Assembly (NCBI GenBank): GCA_002498605.1
Contig: DAHY01000036.1
Location: 1-8,472, forward strand
Direction: 5' to 3'
Length of the DNA stretch: 8,472 nt
Source of the DNA: Methanomassiliicoccaceae archaeon UBA404
GTDB lineage: Archaea > Thermoplasmatota > Thermoplasmata > Methanomassiliicoccales > Methanomethylophilaceae
This document shows, piece by piece, positions 1 through 6,037 of the stretch. Numbering within the stretch: position 1 is the first letter of the stretch; every line of letters begins with the position of its first letter. The position numbers and the translations under genes were made by a program. The notes beneath the pieces are model-generated. The model saw only the letters and a program-made list of their open reading frames with translations, was not told the origin of the DNA and made no database searches.

Positions 1-33
1 CAATGATTCGGGAAGCTTTCCGTTGTATGTCAT
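1..33 (-). CDS. Start of an unidentified gene (first 11 codons, runs off the left edge)
   Basis: Reading on the minus strand from position 33, an ATG opens a frame giving MTYNGKLPESL before the window ends. A strong Shine-Dalgarno sequence, AGGAGG at 46-41, sits 7 nt before the ATG, which is why I regard this as a real start. The stop codon of the preceding mutase-like gene (TAA at 48-46) overlaps the first bases of this ribosome-binding site, and the gap between the two genes is only 12 nt, so it is very likely the next gene of the same transcript. Eleven residues are too few to assign a family, and I do not recognise the product. Confidence 0.7.
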   Translation of the reverse strand, partial: MTYNGKLPESL

Positions 34-48
34 ATGATTTCCTCCTTA
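34..48 (-). promoter_or_regulatory. Strong Shine-Dalgarno site overlapping an upstream stop codon
   Basis: The minus strand reads TAAGGAGGAAATCAT just before the ATG at 33. AGGAGG (46-41) is a near-perfect anti-16S match with 7-nt spacing. The TAA stop of the mutase-like gene occupies 48-46 and supplies the first base of the SD core, so a ribosome finishing that gene stops on the binding site of the next. This points to coupled or re-initiating translation. It is the strongest SD in the window along with that of hisF. Confidence 0.75.
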
Positions 49-1038
49 TCCCAGTATTCTGGGTATCACTTCTTTCAGGGGAGTGATCACACCCTCTTTC
101 AATTTGCAGTCAAATGTGGTCCAAACCGGCACATCCGTTAAAATGTGTTCGCCGGTTACGCAGGAAGTGCCGTGATCGGCAAAGTACACTATCCGTTCGG
201 CATCGGAAAAATACTTTTCCATCATCTCATCAGTATGTTCCAGTACTTCGATTTTCTTGAAAGGGTCTTTTTGATGACTGTATTCGTCAACCTCGTCCAC
301 ATGCAGGAAAACGTTCCCGTGTTCAAGAGCTTTTGCGGCAACAGGAAAACGATCGTCCAATTTCTGAATCAAACGTATGTCGTATCCCAACGACGAGCAG
401 ATACCCAGAGAAGTGGGACTGTCCGAAATGGCCGTCATTTTTCCCATCGATTCGAATCCGGGATAAATATGACCCAGTTTTCCGCAGCCCCAGGGATAGT
501 TCGTAACGCCGTCCAAAATCTCTGCGACTTTGTTTACGAGTTTGCCGAGGTCTCCGGGCACTTCCACATATCGGGTGTTAACAGGCGGCGAAGGCAAGTC
601 CGGCACATCCGAATAATCCATTGTCAGTACGGCACGTCCCTCAAGGAAGAAGTTGATTTCCGGATTGTAGTCTTCCAATATCCAGAGGTTGTCTTTGACG
701 TGGAATTCAATGTCATCCTTTATGTCTCCCAAATCATAAATCCACTGAATCGTGTCATCGACGAATCTGGCCGGACTGAAGCGGAACGCATTTCTGCCGT
801 CACTCATGTCAAGTCCGAGACCCAGAGCTTCTAAGGCGGCTCTGGAACTTTCGGGAGGATGTCCCGTGAAAAATTCATTCAGAAACAGATGAGTGTACGC
901 CTTCCCCGTGGTTCTGAACCTGTTGACGGCTCTGAATCTGAGAAAAGGCATCTCTGCTACGTGTATGGGTTTTTTCCCGTCAAGCAGCGGATGCGGATGA
1001 TCTTCCGCCCCGTCCAAAAGTACGAATAAGGTGTTCAT
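46..1038 (-). CDS. Short, divergent phosphoglycerate mutase-like enzyme (alkaline phosphatase superfamily, ApgM/COG3635-like)
   Basis: A 330-residue protein resembling cofactor-independent phosphoglycerate mutases of the archaeal ApgM type, metalloenzymes that interconvert 2- and 3-phosphoglycerate in the cytosol. The N-terminal metal motif is LLDGAEDHP (Asp9). The nucleophile region is HPPESSRAALEALGL (Ser64/Ser65). A central segment has WGCGK (183-187) followed by a glycine-rich stretch. The C-terminal metal sites are HVDEVDEYSHQKD (Asp251, His255), ADHG (Asp288, His289) and GEH (His298). The order matches the family, but typical members are about 400 residues, and the usual Ser-Asp after the nucleophile reads Ser-Ser here. 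The WGxG segment recalls the related group proposed to be homoserine kinases, so the substrate is uncertain. The ATG at 1038 overlaps the hypF stop as ATGA with no SD, implying translational coupling. Superfamily confident, exact reaction not. Confidence 0.75.
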   Translation of the reverse strand: MNTLFVLLDGAEDHPHPLLDGKKPIHVAEMPFLRFRAVNRFRTTGKAYTHLFLNEFFTGHPPESSRAALEALGLGLDMSDGRNAFRFSPARFVDDTIQWIYDLGDIKDDIEFHVKDNLWILEDYNPEINFFLEGRAVLTMDYSDVPDLPSPPVNTRYVEVPGDLGKLVNKVAEILDGVTNYPWGCGKLGHIYPGFESMGKMTAISDSPTSLGICSSLGYDIRLIQKLDDRFPVAAKALEHGNVFLHVDEVDEYSHQKDPFKKIEVLEHTDEMMEKYFSDAERIVYFADHGTSCVTGEHILTDVPVWTTFDCKLKEGVITPLKEVIPRILG

Positions 1039-3206
1039 TCAATCATCATCAGTGCGATTGCGGCCTGTCCGACCGATATACCGCCGTCACCGTTAGGTAT
1101 TCTTTCGTGGAATATTAATTCATGGTCCGAGGTTTTGCCCAGCTCTTCGAACATCATCGATACGGCGTGATTATAAGTCACTCCGCCGGACATCCCGATG
1201 TATCCGTTTCCGGTTCTGTCCGCGTTTTCAACGGCAACCGCCACCAATTCTTTCATCACGTTGTACACTATAGAGTATGCAACATCTTCGGATTTGTCGT
1301 TTCTGTCTATTCTGTCAAACAGGTGGACGGTTTTGATAACGCCGTTTTCAGTGTATGTTTCATATCCGGGAATAAGAGAGCCGCGTGACAGCAGCGGCTC
1401 CAGTTTCATCGAAGGTTCGCCGTCGTATGTTCTGTTTTTGCAGACATCGAATGTGAACGACAGCGTATCCATCAATCTGCCCATGGAGGAGCTTTTTACG
1501 CTTGTATCCATGATTTTTCTGAGTATGTTCGCCTCTCCTTCGGGAAACAGGTCGGATTCCTTTCCGTTCATGGTATCCACGGCAAATTTCAGTCTCCGCA
1601 AATCGTAAACGGCTTTTTCCGCCCCGAGCAACGGGATGTTTTCCAAATGTGCGTCTCTTGTGAAGTCTTTCAGATCCGTTGAAATAACTTCTCCGCCCCA
1701 GGCATTGCCGTCGCTTCCGTATCCCGTGCCGTCAAGAGCGAGTACGGTTCCTCCGGTCAGACCGTTGTCAGCCAACAAAGACGCGGCATGGGCCCAATGG
1801 TGCTGAATTTCGACCAAAGGAACATCATAATCTTCGGAAAGAATCTTTCCGACCTTTCTGGTGGTGTAGGCGGGATGCATATCCATGGCAATAATTTCGG
1901 GAACCGAACCCACCATGGCCGTCAAATCCCTGATCGAACTTTCAAGGTATTCCGGAACGCCGATTCCCATACCGTCGCCCACGAACTGGGTCTGGTATAT
2001 CCGTCCGTTCCGGGAAACCGAACCCGTAAGGTTTTCCTGTGCGCCGATGCCGATTACCGAGCCGTTGAGTCCTATGTCGATGTACGAAGGAATGCTTCCT
2101 CTGGATTTACGCAGATAGAACGTATGACCGTGAAACAATCTCAGTACGCTGTCGTCCGCACGATTTATGATATTCCGATTATGAAGCAGATACATGTCCG
2201 CTTTCATTTCCATGACGTCCCGGTCATCGGTCATCATAGGTTCCCCCGGGGGATTTGCGGAAGTCATTATCAATGCGTCTTCTTTCAGGCAATCGAAGAG
2301 TATGTGCTGCATTCCCGTGTAGGGCAGAAACATACCCACGTTATCCAACCCCGGTGCGACGGATTCCGGAACATTTCTTTTGTTCACCAGGACAATGGGA
2401 CGGTGCGGCGATGTCATAGCCAGCATTTCATCTTCATCGGGATTTCCGTATTTTTTTGCGGATTCTTCGTTGCGCACCATTATCGCAAAGGGTTTCTGAG
2501 GTCTTCCGTACCATTCCCTCAGCCGTTCGGTGTTTTCGAGAGTGCCGCAGATATGCATACCGCCCCAGCTTTTGGCAACGCCTATGTTTCCTTCGGAAAG
2601 CATACGGGCGAAAGTCGGTATCGGGTCCCCGGGTATTTTTTCGCCGTTTATGTTTACAAGCCGATATGCGGGACCGCAGACGGGACAGCAGATTGTCTGG
2701 TGATGCAGTCTTCTGTTATCAGGATCTGAGAATTCTTTTTCGCAATCCGGGCACATCGGAAAATCCTTCATGGATGTGTTTGCCCGATCGTAGGGAAGAG
2801 ACTCAAGCAGAGTGAATCTGGCACCGCAGTCGGTGCATGACGTGAAGGGATAGCCGGATCTGCGGCCCGGCGATCTCATCTCTTCCAGACATTTGTCGCA
2901 AACAGCCGTGTCGGTCGGTATGGATACGGATCCGCTTCCGGGCGAGGATTCGATTATTCTGAATCCTTTTCCGGATTGAAATTTTATGTTTTCCGTTTTT
3001 ATGTCTTCGATGACCGCAAGCGGGGGGAGATTTTTCTTTAAAAGATCGAGAAGTTCTTCTCCTCTTTCGCATTCTATGATGACATCGGAACCGTCGTTGC
3101 GAACGTTGCCGCTGATTCCCAGTTCCGATGCCGTACGGTAGACGGCGGGCCGGAAACCGACCCCCTGTACCGTGCCCCGTATTCTTATTCGGGTCCCCCC
3201 GGTCAT
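1035..3206 (-). CDS. hypF: Carbamoyltransferase HypF, [NiFe]-hydrogenase maturation
   Basis: HypF uses carbamoyl phosphate and ATP to carbamoylate the C-terminal cysteine of HypE, the first step in making the cyanide ligands of the [NiFe] centre. This 723-residue protein shows the full domain order. An acylphosphatase domain carries GTVQGVGFRP (Arg19) and Asn37. Two zinc fingers follow: CDKC (103-106) with CTDC (124-127), and CPDC (152-155) with CPVC (174-177) ending in CGP. The YrdC-like domain has QKPFAIM (about 237-243), HRPIVLV, SANPPGEP and RKSRG. The Kae1-like domain has QHHWAH (468-473), LDGTGYGSDGNAWGGE, SGGVTYN (673-679) and a GDGG near the C-terminus. I chose ATG 3206 because the acylphosphatase fold starts right after it; an in-frame ATG at 3263 would add 19 unrelated residues inside the preceding gene. 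A modest SD (AAGG) lies 6-9 nt upstream, and the gap to the previous gene is 2 nt. No other hyp gene is visible. All key motifs are intact. Confidence 0.96.
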   Translation of the reverse strand: MTGGTRIRIRGTVQGVGFRPAVYRTASELGISGNVRNDGSDVIIECERGEELLDLLKKNLPPLAVIEDIKTENIKFQSGKGFRIIESSPGSGSVSIPTDTAVCDKCLEEMRSPGRRSGYPFTSCTDCGARFTLLESLPYDRANTSMKDFPMCPDCEKEFSDPDNRRLHHQTICCPVCGPAYRLVNINGEKIPGDPIPTFARMLSEGNIGVAKSWGGMHICGTLENTERLREWYGRPQKPFAIMVRNEESAKKYGNPDEDEMLAMTSPHRPIVLVNKRNVPESVAPGLDNVGMFLPYTGMQHILFDCLKEDALIMTSANPPGEPMMTDDRDVMEMKADMYLLHNRNIINRADDSVLRLFHGHTFYLRKSRGSIPSYIDIGLNGSVIGIGAQENLTGSVSRNGRIYQTQFVGDGMGIGVPEYLESSIRDLTAMVGSVPEIIAMDMHPAYTTRKVGKILSEDYDVPLVEIQHHWAHAASLLADNGLTGGTVLALDGTGYGSDGNAWGGEVISTDLKDFTRDAHLENIPLLGAEKAVYDLRRLKFAVDTMNGKESDLFPEGEANILRKIMDTSVKSSSMGRLMDTLSFTFDVCKNRTYDGEPSMKLEPLLSRGSLIPGYETYTENGVIKTVHLFDRIDRNDKSEDVAYSIVYNVMKELVAVAVENADRTGNGYIGMSGGVTYNHAVSMMFEELGKTSDHELIFHERIPNGDGGISVGQAAIALMMIE

Positions 3207-3208
3207 TT

Positions 3209-3997
3209 TCAAACCTTCAGTTTCACCGAACCGGCATTCCTGGCATCCGCCTCGCAATCGCACTTGTCAAACGCGATTTTCGGTATTCCGTTTTTCAGAA
3301 GGTTCACAATATGCTTTGAGTTTTCCGCCATCACTTTTTTCACCATGTGGGTATCGACGGGTTCGTCTTTCCACATGTCGTAATCCGTAATGGTTGCAAG
3401 ACTGCAGTAACACATACCCAGTTCTTTTGTGAGCTGGCATTCGGGCACCAAGGTCATGCCTATGATGTCCGCAAAGTTGCGGAACATGTTGCTTTCCGCC
3501 CTGGTGGAGAATCTGGGTCCTTCGATGCAGATGTAAGTTCCGCCCTGGTGGTACTTTATGTTCAATTCCTTTGCCGCATCTCCGAAAACTTCGGACATAT
3601 GGGGGCAGAAAGGTTCGGGAAGACTGATGTGTATCGCCGATTTATCGGTAAACGTAAGGTCGCGGCGTTTTGTAAAATCTATGAAATCATCGACTATCAC
3701 AAGGTCTCCCGGGGCGTATTCTTCTTTGAGGGAGCCTACGGCACAGGCCGATATGACCATTTTCACGCCGAGTTCTTTCAGGGCCCATATATTGGCTCTG
3801 TAGGGAACATTGGTGGGGTTTATGTGATGATCTTCCGCATGACGGTACAGAAACGCAACGTCCACGCCGTTGAATTTTCCTATCTGGATTTTATCGGAAG
3901 GTTTACCGTACGGGGTATCGGGATACACAGTGGATTCTACTTTGAATGCGTCTTTGCCGTGTACTCCCGTACCGCCTATTATTGCAATCTTGGGCAT
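3209..3997 (-). CDS. mtnP: S-methyl-5'-thioadenosine / methylthioinosine phosphorylase family protein
   Basis: A 262-residue nucleoside phosphorylase of the trimeric MTAP/PNP family, which cleaves 5'-methylthioadenosine (or the inosine form) with phosphate to the base and 5-methylthioribose-1-phosphate, recycling the by-product of polyamine synthesis. Visible motifs are IIGGTG (phosphate loop, Thr10), YRHAEDH (51-57), YRANIWALKELG, the VGSLKEE-PGDLVIVDDFID block, EGPRFSTRAES (159-169), GMTLVPE (Met181, ribose side) and TDYDMW (Asp205, Asp207, base side). The Asp pair favours a 6-aminopurine over the Asn of classical PNP, but archaeal relatives can act on methylthioinosine, so substrate is open. 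The usual RHG motif reads RHA. A Cys-Asp-Cys motif lies at 246-248 near the C-terminus; a CXC pair there is known in some archaeal MTAPs. There is no SD before ATG 3997, but a TATA-like box lies 27 nt upstream, suggesting a leaderless first gene of the hypF block. Confidence 0.92.
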   Translation of the reverse strand: MPKIAIIGGTGVHGKDAFKVESTVYPDTPYGKPSDKIQIGKFNGVDVAFLYRHAEDHHINPTNVPYRANIWALKELGVKMVISACAVGSLKEEYAPGDLVIVDDFIDFTKRRDLTFTDKSAIHISLPEPFCPHMSEVFGDAAKELNIKYHQGGTYICIEGPRFSTRAESNMFRNFADIIGMTLVPECQLTKELGMCYCSLATITDYDMWKDEPVDTHMVKKVMAENSKHIVNLLKNGIPKIAFDKCDCEADARNAGSVKLKV

Positions 3998-4006
3998 GAT
4001 TGCGAA

Positions 4007-4024
4007 TTATAATTAAAGTATAAA
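4007..4024 (-). promoter_or_regulatory. Probable archaeal promoter (TATA-like element) for the mtnP-hypF block
   Basis: The 53-nt gap between the PHP gene and mtnP contains an AT-rich run, TTTATACTTTAATTATAA on the minus strand, in an otherwise GC-balanced region. TTTATA begins 27 nt before the A of the ATG at 3997, the distance at which archaeal TATA boxes place the transcription start, so the transcript would start at or next to the ATG. No SD is present in the bases before the ATG (TTCGCAATC), which fits a leaderless mRNA. The upstream BRE position (GCGTTGC) is a poor match, so strength is uncertain. Confidence 0.55.
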
Positions 4025-4050
4025 GCAACGCAGTATGGGACCGGCGAACA

Positions 4051-4698
4051 TCACAGATGTTTGATGGCCTCGAAAGGAGTGACCCTTACGGCTTTGTGGC
4101 TTTCTTCCTGTGTCAATCCCGCTCCCAATGCAATGTTCATCGCCTCCTGCTCGGTAAGCAGATTGTTGGGGGCGTGCGCATCGGAATTCACAATCATTTT
4201 TGCCCCGACTTTCCGGGCCATGTTCGCCACGTATCCGTTGGTTATGTTGTGGTACATTCTGCCGGTAATTTCTATCAGCACATTGTTTTTGACCGCGGCT
4301 TCCGCGGTTTCTTCGGACATAAATCCGGGGTGGGCAAGAACATCGATTACGGGATTCTCCGCCGCCGCCAGATTGGTGCCTTCGGCCACGGGCTCGGCCA
4401 CGGTTTCGCCGTGAACAACAATCCACTTTGCACCCATTTCCTTGGCTCTGTCCGCAACTTCGGCTATCTTTGAAGGGGCAACATGGGTTATTTCCACCCC
4501 CGGAATCACTTTAATGACGTCGTCGCTGAGGTCCGAAACGTTTACTATGTTCGATACGACGTATTCCAGGTTGACCGAGTCTACGTGATCCGTAATGGCC
4601 AGGGCGCTGTGTCCCAGTACCGCGGCTCTTCTTACGAGTTCCGCCGGAATCAGTTCTCCGTCGCTGAATAAGGTGTGACTGTGCAAATCGGCTCTCAT
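4051..4698 (-). CDS. PHP-domain phosphoesterase, candidate histidinol-phosphate phosphatase
   Basis: A 215-residue PHP-family metal-dependent phosphoesterase. The metal-ligand motifs appear in the expected order: DLHSHT with SDGE (His6, His8, Asp13), ITDH (His38), PGVEI (Glu69), VVHGE (His96), LAHPG (His123) and NSDAHAP (Asp173, His175), a full set for a trinuclear site. The domain fills the whole protein, which is shorter than bacterial HisJ/HisK-type histidinol phosphatases (about 270 residues). ATG 4698 is chosen because motif I begins four residues in, GGAGAG lies 6 nt upstream, and the ATG overlaps the hisIE stop as ATGA. A longer reading from 4869 would run through hisIE in another frame and is not credible. 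Being the last gene of a his operon, it plausibly dephosphorylates histidinol phosphate (step 8). The fold is certain; the substrate is an inference from context. Confidence 0.88.
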   Translation of the reverse strand: MRADLHSHTLFSDGELIPAELVRRAAVLGHSALAITDHVDSVNLEYVVSNIVNVSDLSDDVIKVIPGVEITHVAPSKIAEVADRAKEMGAKWIVVHGETVAEPVAEGTNLAAAENPVIDVLAHPGFMSEETAEAAVKNNVLIEITGRMYHNITNGYVANMARKVGAKMIVNSDAHAPNNLLTEQEAMNIALGAGLTQEESHKAVRVTPFEAIKHL

Positions 4699-5297
4699 TG
4701 TCTTCTCTCCGCAAGTTCTTCGTAGGTGTCTTCGAGGGGAATATCTTCCGCTTCGATGACAACCATGGTGTGGTAAATCAGGTCGGCAAGTTCTTCGGAC
4801 GCGGATTTCATATCCCTGTCCATAACGCTCAGGACGAATTCCGCCGCTTCCTCGACGACTTTTTTGCACATCTGTACGCGGTTCCTCATTAATTTACAGG
4901 TATAACTTTCATCCGAAGGATTTTCCTTTCTGTCCCTTATGGTCCGGGCAAGTTCGGGTATAATGGCAACCGTCCGTTCGGTGGATCCGTCGATGACGGT
5001 ATCGAAACAGGACGGTTTCTCAAGGTGGCACGCGTTTCCGGTCTGTCGGACTCTGACAAGCAGCGTGTCGGCGTCGCAATCGGTCTGTATCGAAACAATC
5101 TTTTGAACGTGTCCGGATTCTTCTCCCTTTTTCCAGAGTTTCTTTCTGCTTCTGGACCAAAAATGGGTGTAACCTGTTGTTTTCATCAGGCCCACCGCCT
5201 CTTCGTTTGCCCAAGCCACCATCAGAACCTCGTTGGTTTTCCAATCCTGGACAACCACGGGTATCAGTCCGTTACCGTCATAAGTCAATTCAGTCAT
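4695..5297 (-). CDS. hisIE: Bifunctional phosphoribosyl-AMP cyclohydrolase / phosphoribosyl-ATP pyrophosphatase HisIE
   Basis: A two-domain, 200-residue enzyme for steps 2 and 3 of histidine synthesis: PR-ATP to PR-AMP (HisE half), then ring opening to ProFAR (HisI half). The HisI domain, roughly residues 1-105, has GLIPVVVQD, VLMVAWAN, HFWSRSR, LWKKGEESGH, the metal-binding DCDAD (73-77) and the zinc ligands around Cys90-His91 and Cys97. The HisE domain, roughly 110-200, has RVQMCKKVVEEAAE and EELADLIYHTMVV, the acidic helices that hold Mg and substrate, ending in the usual EELAERR. The fusion is standard in many bacteria, while many archaea keep the genes apart. ATG 5297 overlaps the hisF stop as ATGA, and a good SD (AGGGGTGA, 5312-5305) lies 7 nt upstream. 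No key residue appears missing. Confidence 0.97.
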   Translation of the reverse strand: MTELTYDGNGLIPVVVQDWKTNEVLMVAWANEEAVGLMKTTGYTHFWSRSRKKLWKKGEESGHVQKIVSIQTDCDADTLLVRVRQTGNACHLEKPSCFDTVIDGSTERTVAIIPELARTIRDRKENPSDESYTCKLMRNRVQMCKKVVEEAAEFVLSVMDRDMKSASEELADLIYHTMVVIEAEDIPLEDTYEELAERRQ

Positions 5298-6037
5298 TCG
5301 ATTGTCACCCCTTTCTTTTTCAGATATTCCCTGACATCGGATATCTTTATCTCCCCGTAGTGAAACACCGATGCCGCCAATGCGGCGGCGGCGTCCGTTT
5401 CGGCAAATACATCAAAGATGTGTTCGACGGAGCCGCAACCGCCGGAGGCAATAACCGGAATCTTCACCGATTTCGAAACCAGGGCGGTCAACGGTATATC
5501 GTATCCGGTTTTGGATCCGTCGCCGTCCATGGAAGTCAGAAGAATCTCCCCGGCTCCGAGTTTTTCAACCTTTGTCGACCATTCGACCGCATCCAAACCG
5601 GTGTTGTGTCTGCCGCCTTTGGTGTACACCTTCCATCCGTCTCCTTCTTTCCGGGCGTCTATGGCCACGGTAATTCTGTCTTTGCCGAATTCTTCGGCAC
5701 ATTCAGTTATGAGTCCGGGATTGGAAACCGCAGCCGAACCGATAGATATTCTGTCGGCGCCAACGGCAAGGAAATCTCTTGCGTCGTCAAGGCTCTTTAT
5801 GCCGCCGCCGAAACACAGGGGTATTGAAATGTTCTTTGATACTTCGGAAACCGTGTTAAGCGAAACTTCTTTGTTGCCGGAGATGTCCAGCATTGTTATT
5901 TCGGAGGCTCCCTGTTTTTCATAGGACACGGCCATGTCTACGGGATTCCCCACGTCCCGGATATCTTCGAAACGGATGCCTTTCACGACCTTTCCGTCCC
6001 TCATATCGAGGCACGGAACGATCCTTTTGGAAACCAT
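5294..6037 (-). CDS. hisF: Imidazole glycerol phosphate synthase, cyclase subunit HisF
   Basis: A 247-residue (beta-alpha)8-barrel that, with the glutaminase HisH, converts PRFAR and ammonia into imidazole glycerol phosphate and AICAR (step 5). RIVPCLD places the catalytic Asp at residue 11; AIDARKEG supplies the second catalytic Asp at 127. Further hallmarks are GKVVKGIRF, LCFGGGI (phosphate binding), GADRISIGSAA, LLTSMDGDGSKTGYD and PVIASGGCGS, ending with AALAASVFHYGE. Length and motifs are normal for the family. HisH is not in the window and must be encoded elsewhere. The ATG shares one base with the hisB stop (TAATG), and GGAGGT (6049-6044) lies 6 nt upstream inside the end of hisB, so translation is probably coupled but with its own strong SD. 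Confidence 0.98.
   Translation of the reverse strand: MVSKRIVPCLDMRDGKVVKGIRFEDIRDVGNPVDMAVSYEKQGASEITMLDISGNKEVSLNTVSEVSKNISIPLCFGGGIKSLDDARDFLAVGADRISIGSAAVSNPGLITECAEEFGKDRITVAIDARKEGDGWKVYTKGGRHNTGLDAVEWSTKVEKLGAGEILLTSMDGDGSKTGYDIPLTALVSKSVKIPVIASGGCGSVEHIFDVFAETDAAAALAASVFHYGEIKISDVREYLKKKGVTIE

Noticed and set aside
145..834. A 229-codon plus-strand open frame opposite the mutase-like gene
   Set aside because: Antisense to a gene with clear metal-binding motifs; no start signals and no recognisable protein.
1788..2729. A 313-codon open frame on the plus strand opposite hypF
   Set aside because: It lies wholly antisense to a hypF with all motifs intact, its translation has no recognisable domain and irregular composition, and there is no SD or promoter. 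It follows from the codon use of the gene on the other strand.
3207..3263. A longer HypF start at 3263
   Set aside because: It would overlap the C-terminus of mtnP by 55 bases and add 19 residues before the acylphosphatase domain; the ATG at 3206 fits the family start and has an AAGG site.
4699..4869. A longer N-terminus for the PHP protein starting at 4869
   Set aside because: The extra 57 residues would be read in another frame through the HisE domain, are rich in Arg and Gly with no family match, and the PHP fold begins right at the ATG at 4698, which has an SD.
5177..5924. Overlapping plus-strand open frames (216 and 168 codons) opposite hisF and the start of hisIE
   Set aside because: Two different frames are open over the same real genes, which is typical of shadow frames; no motifs or ribosome-binding sites.
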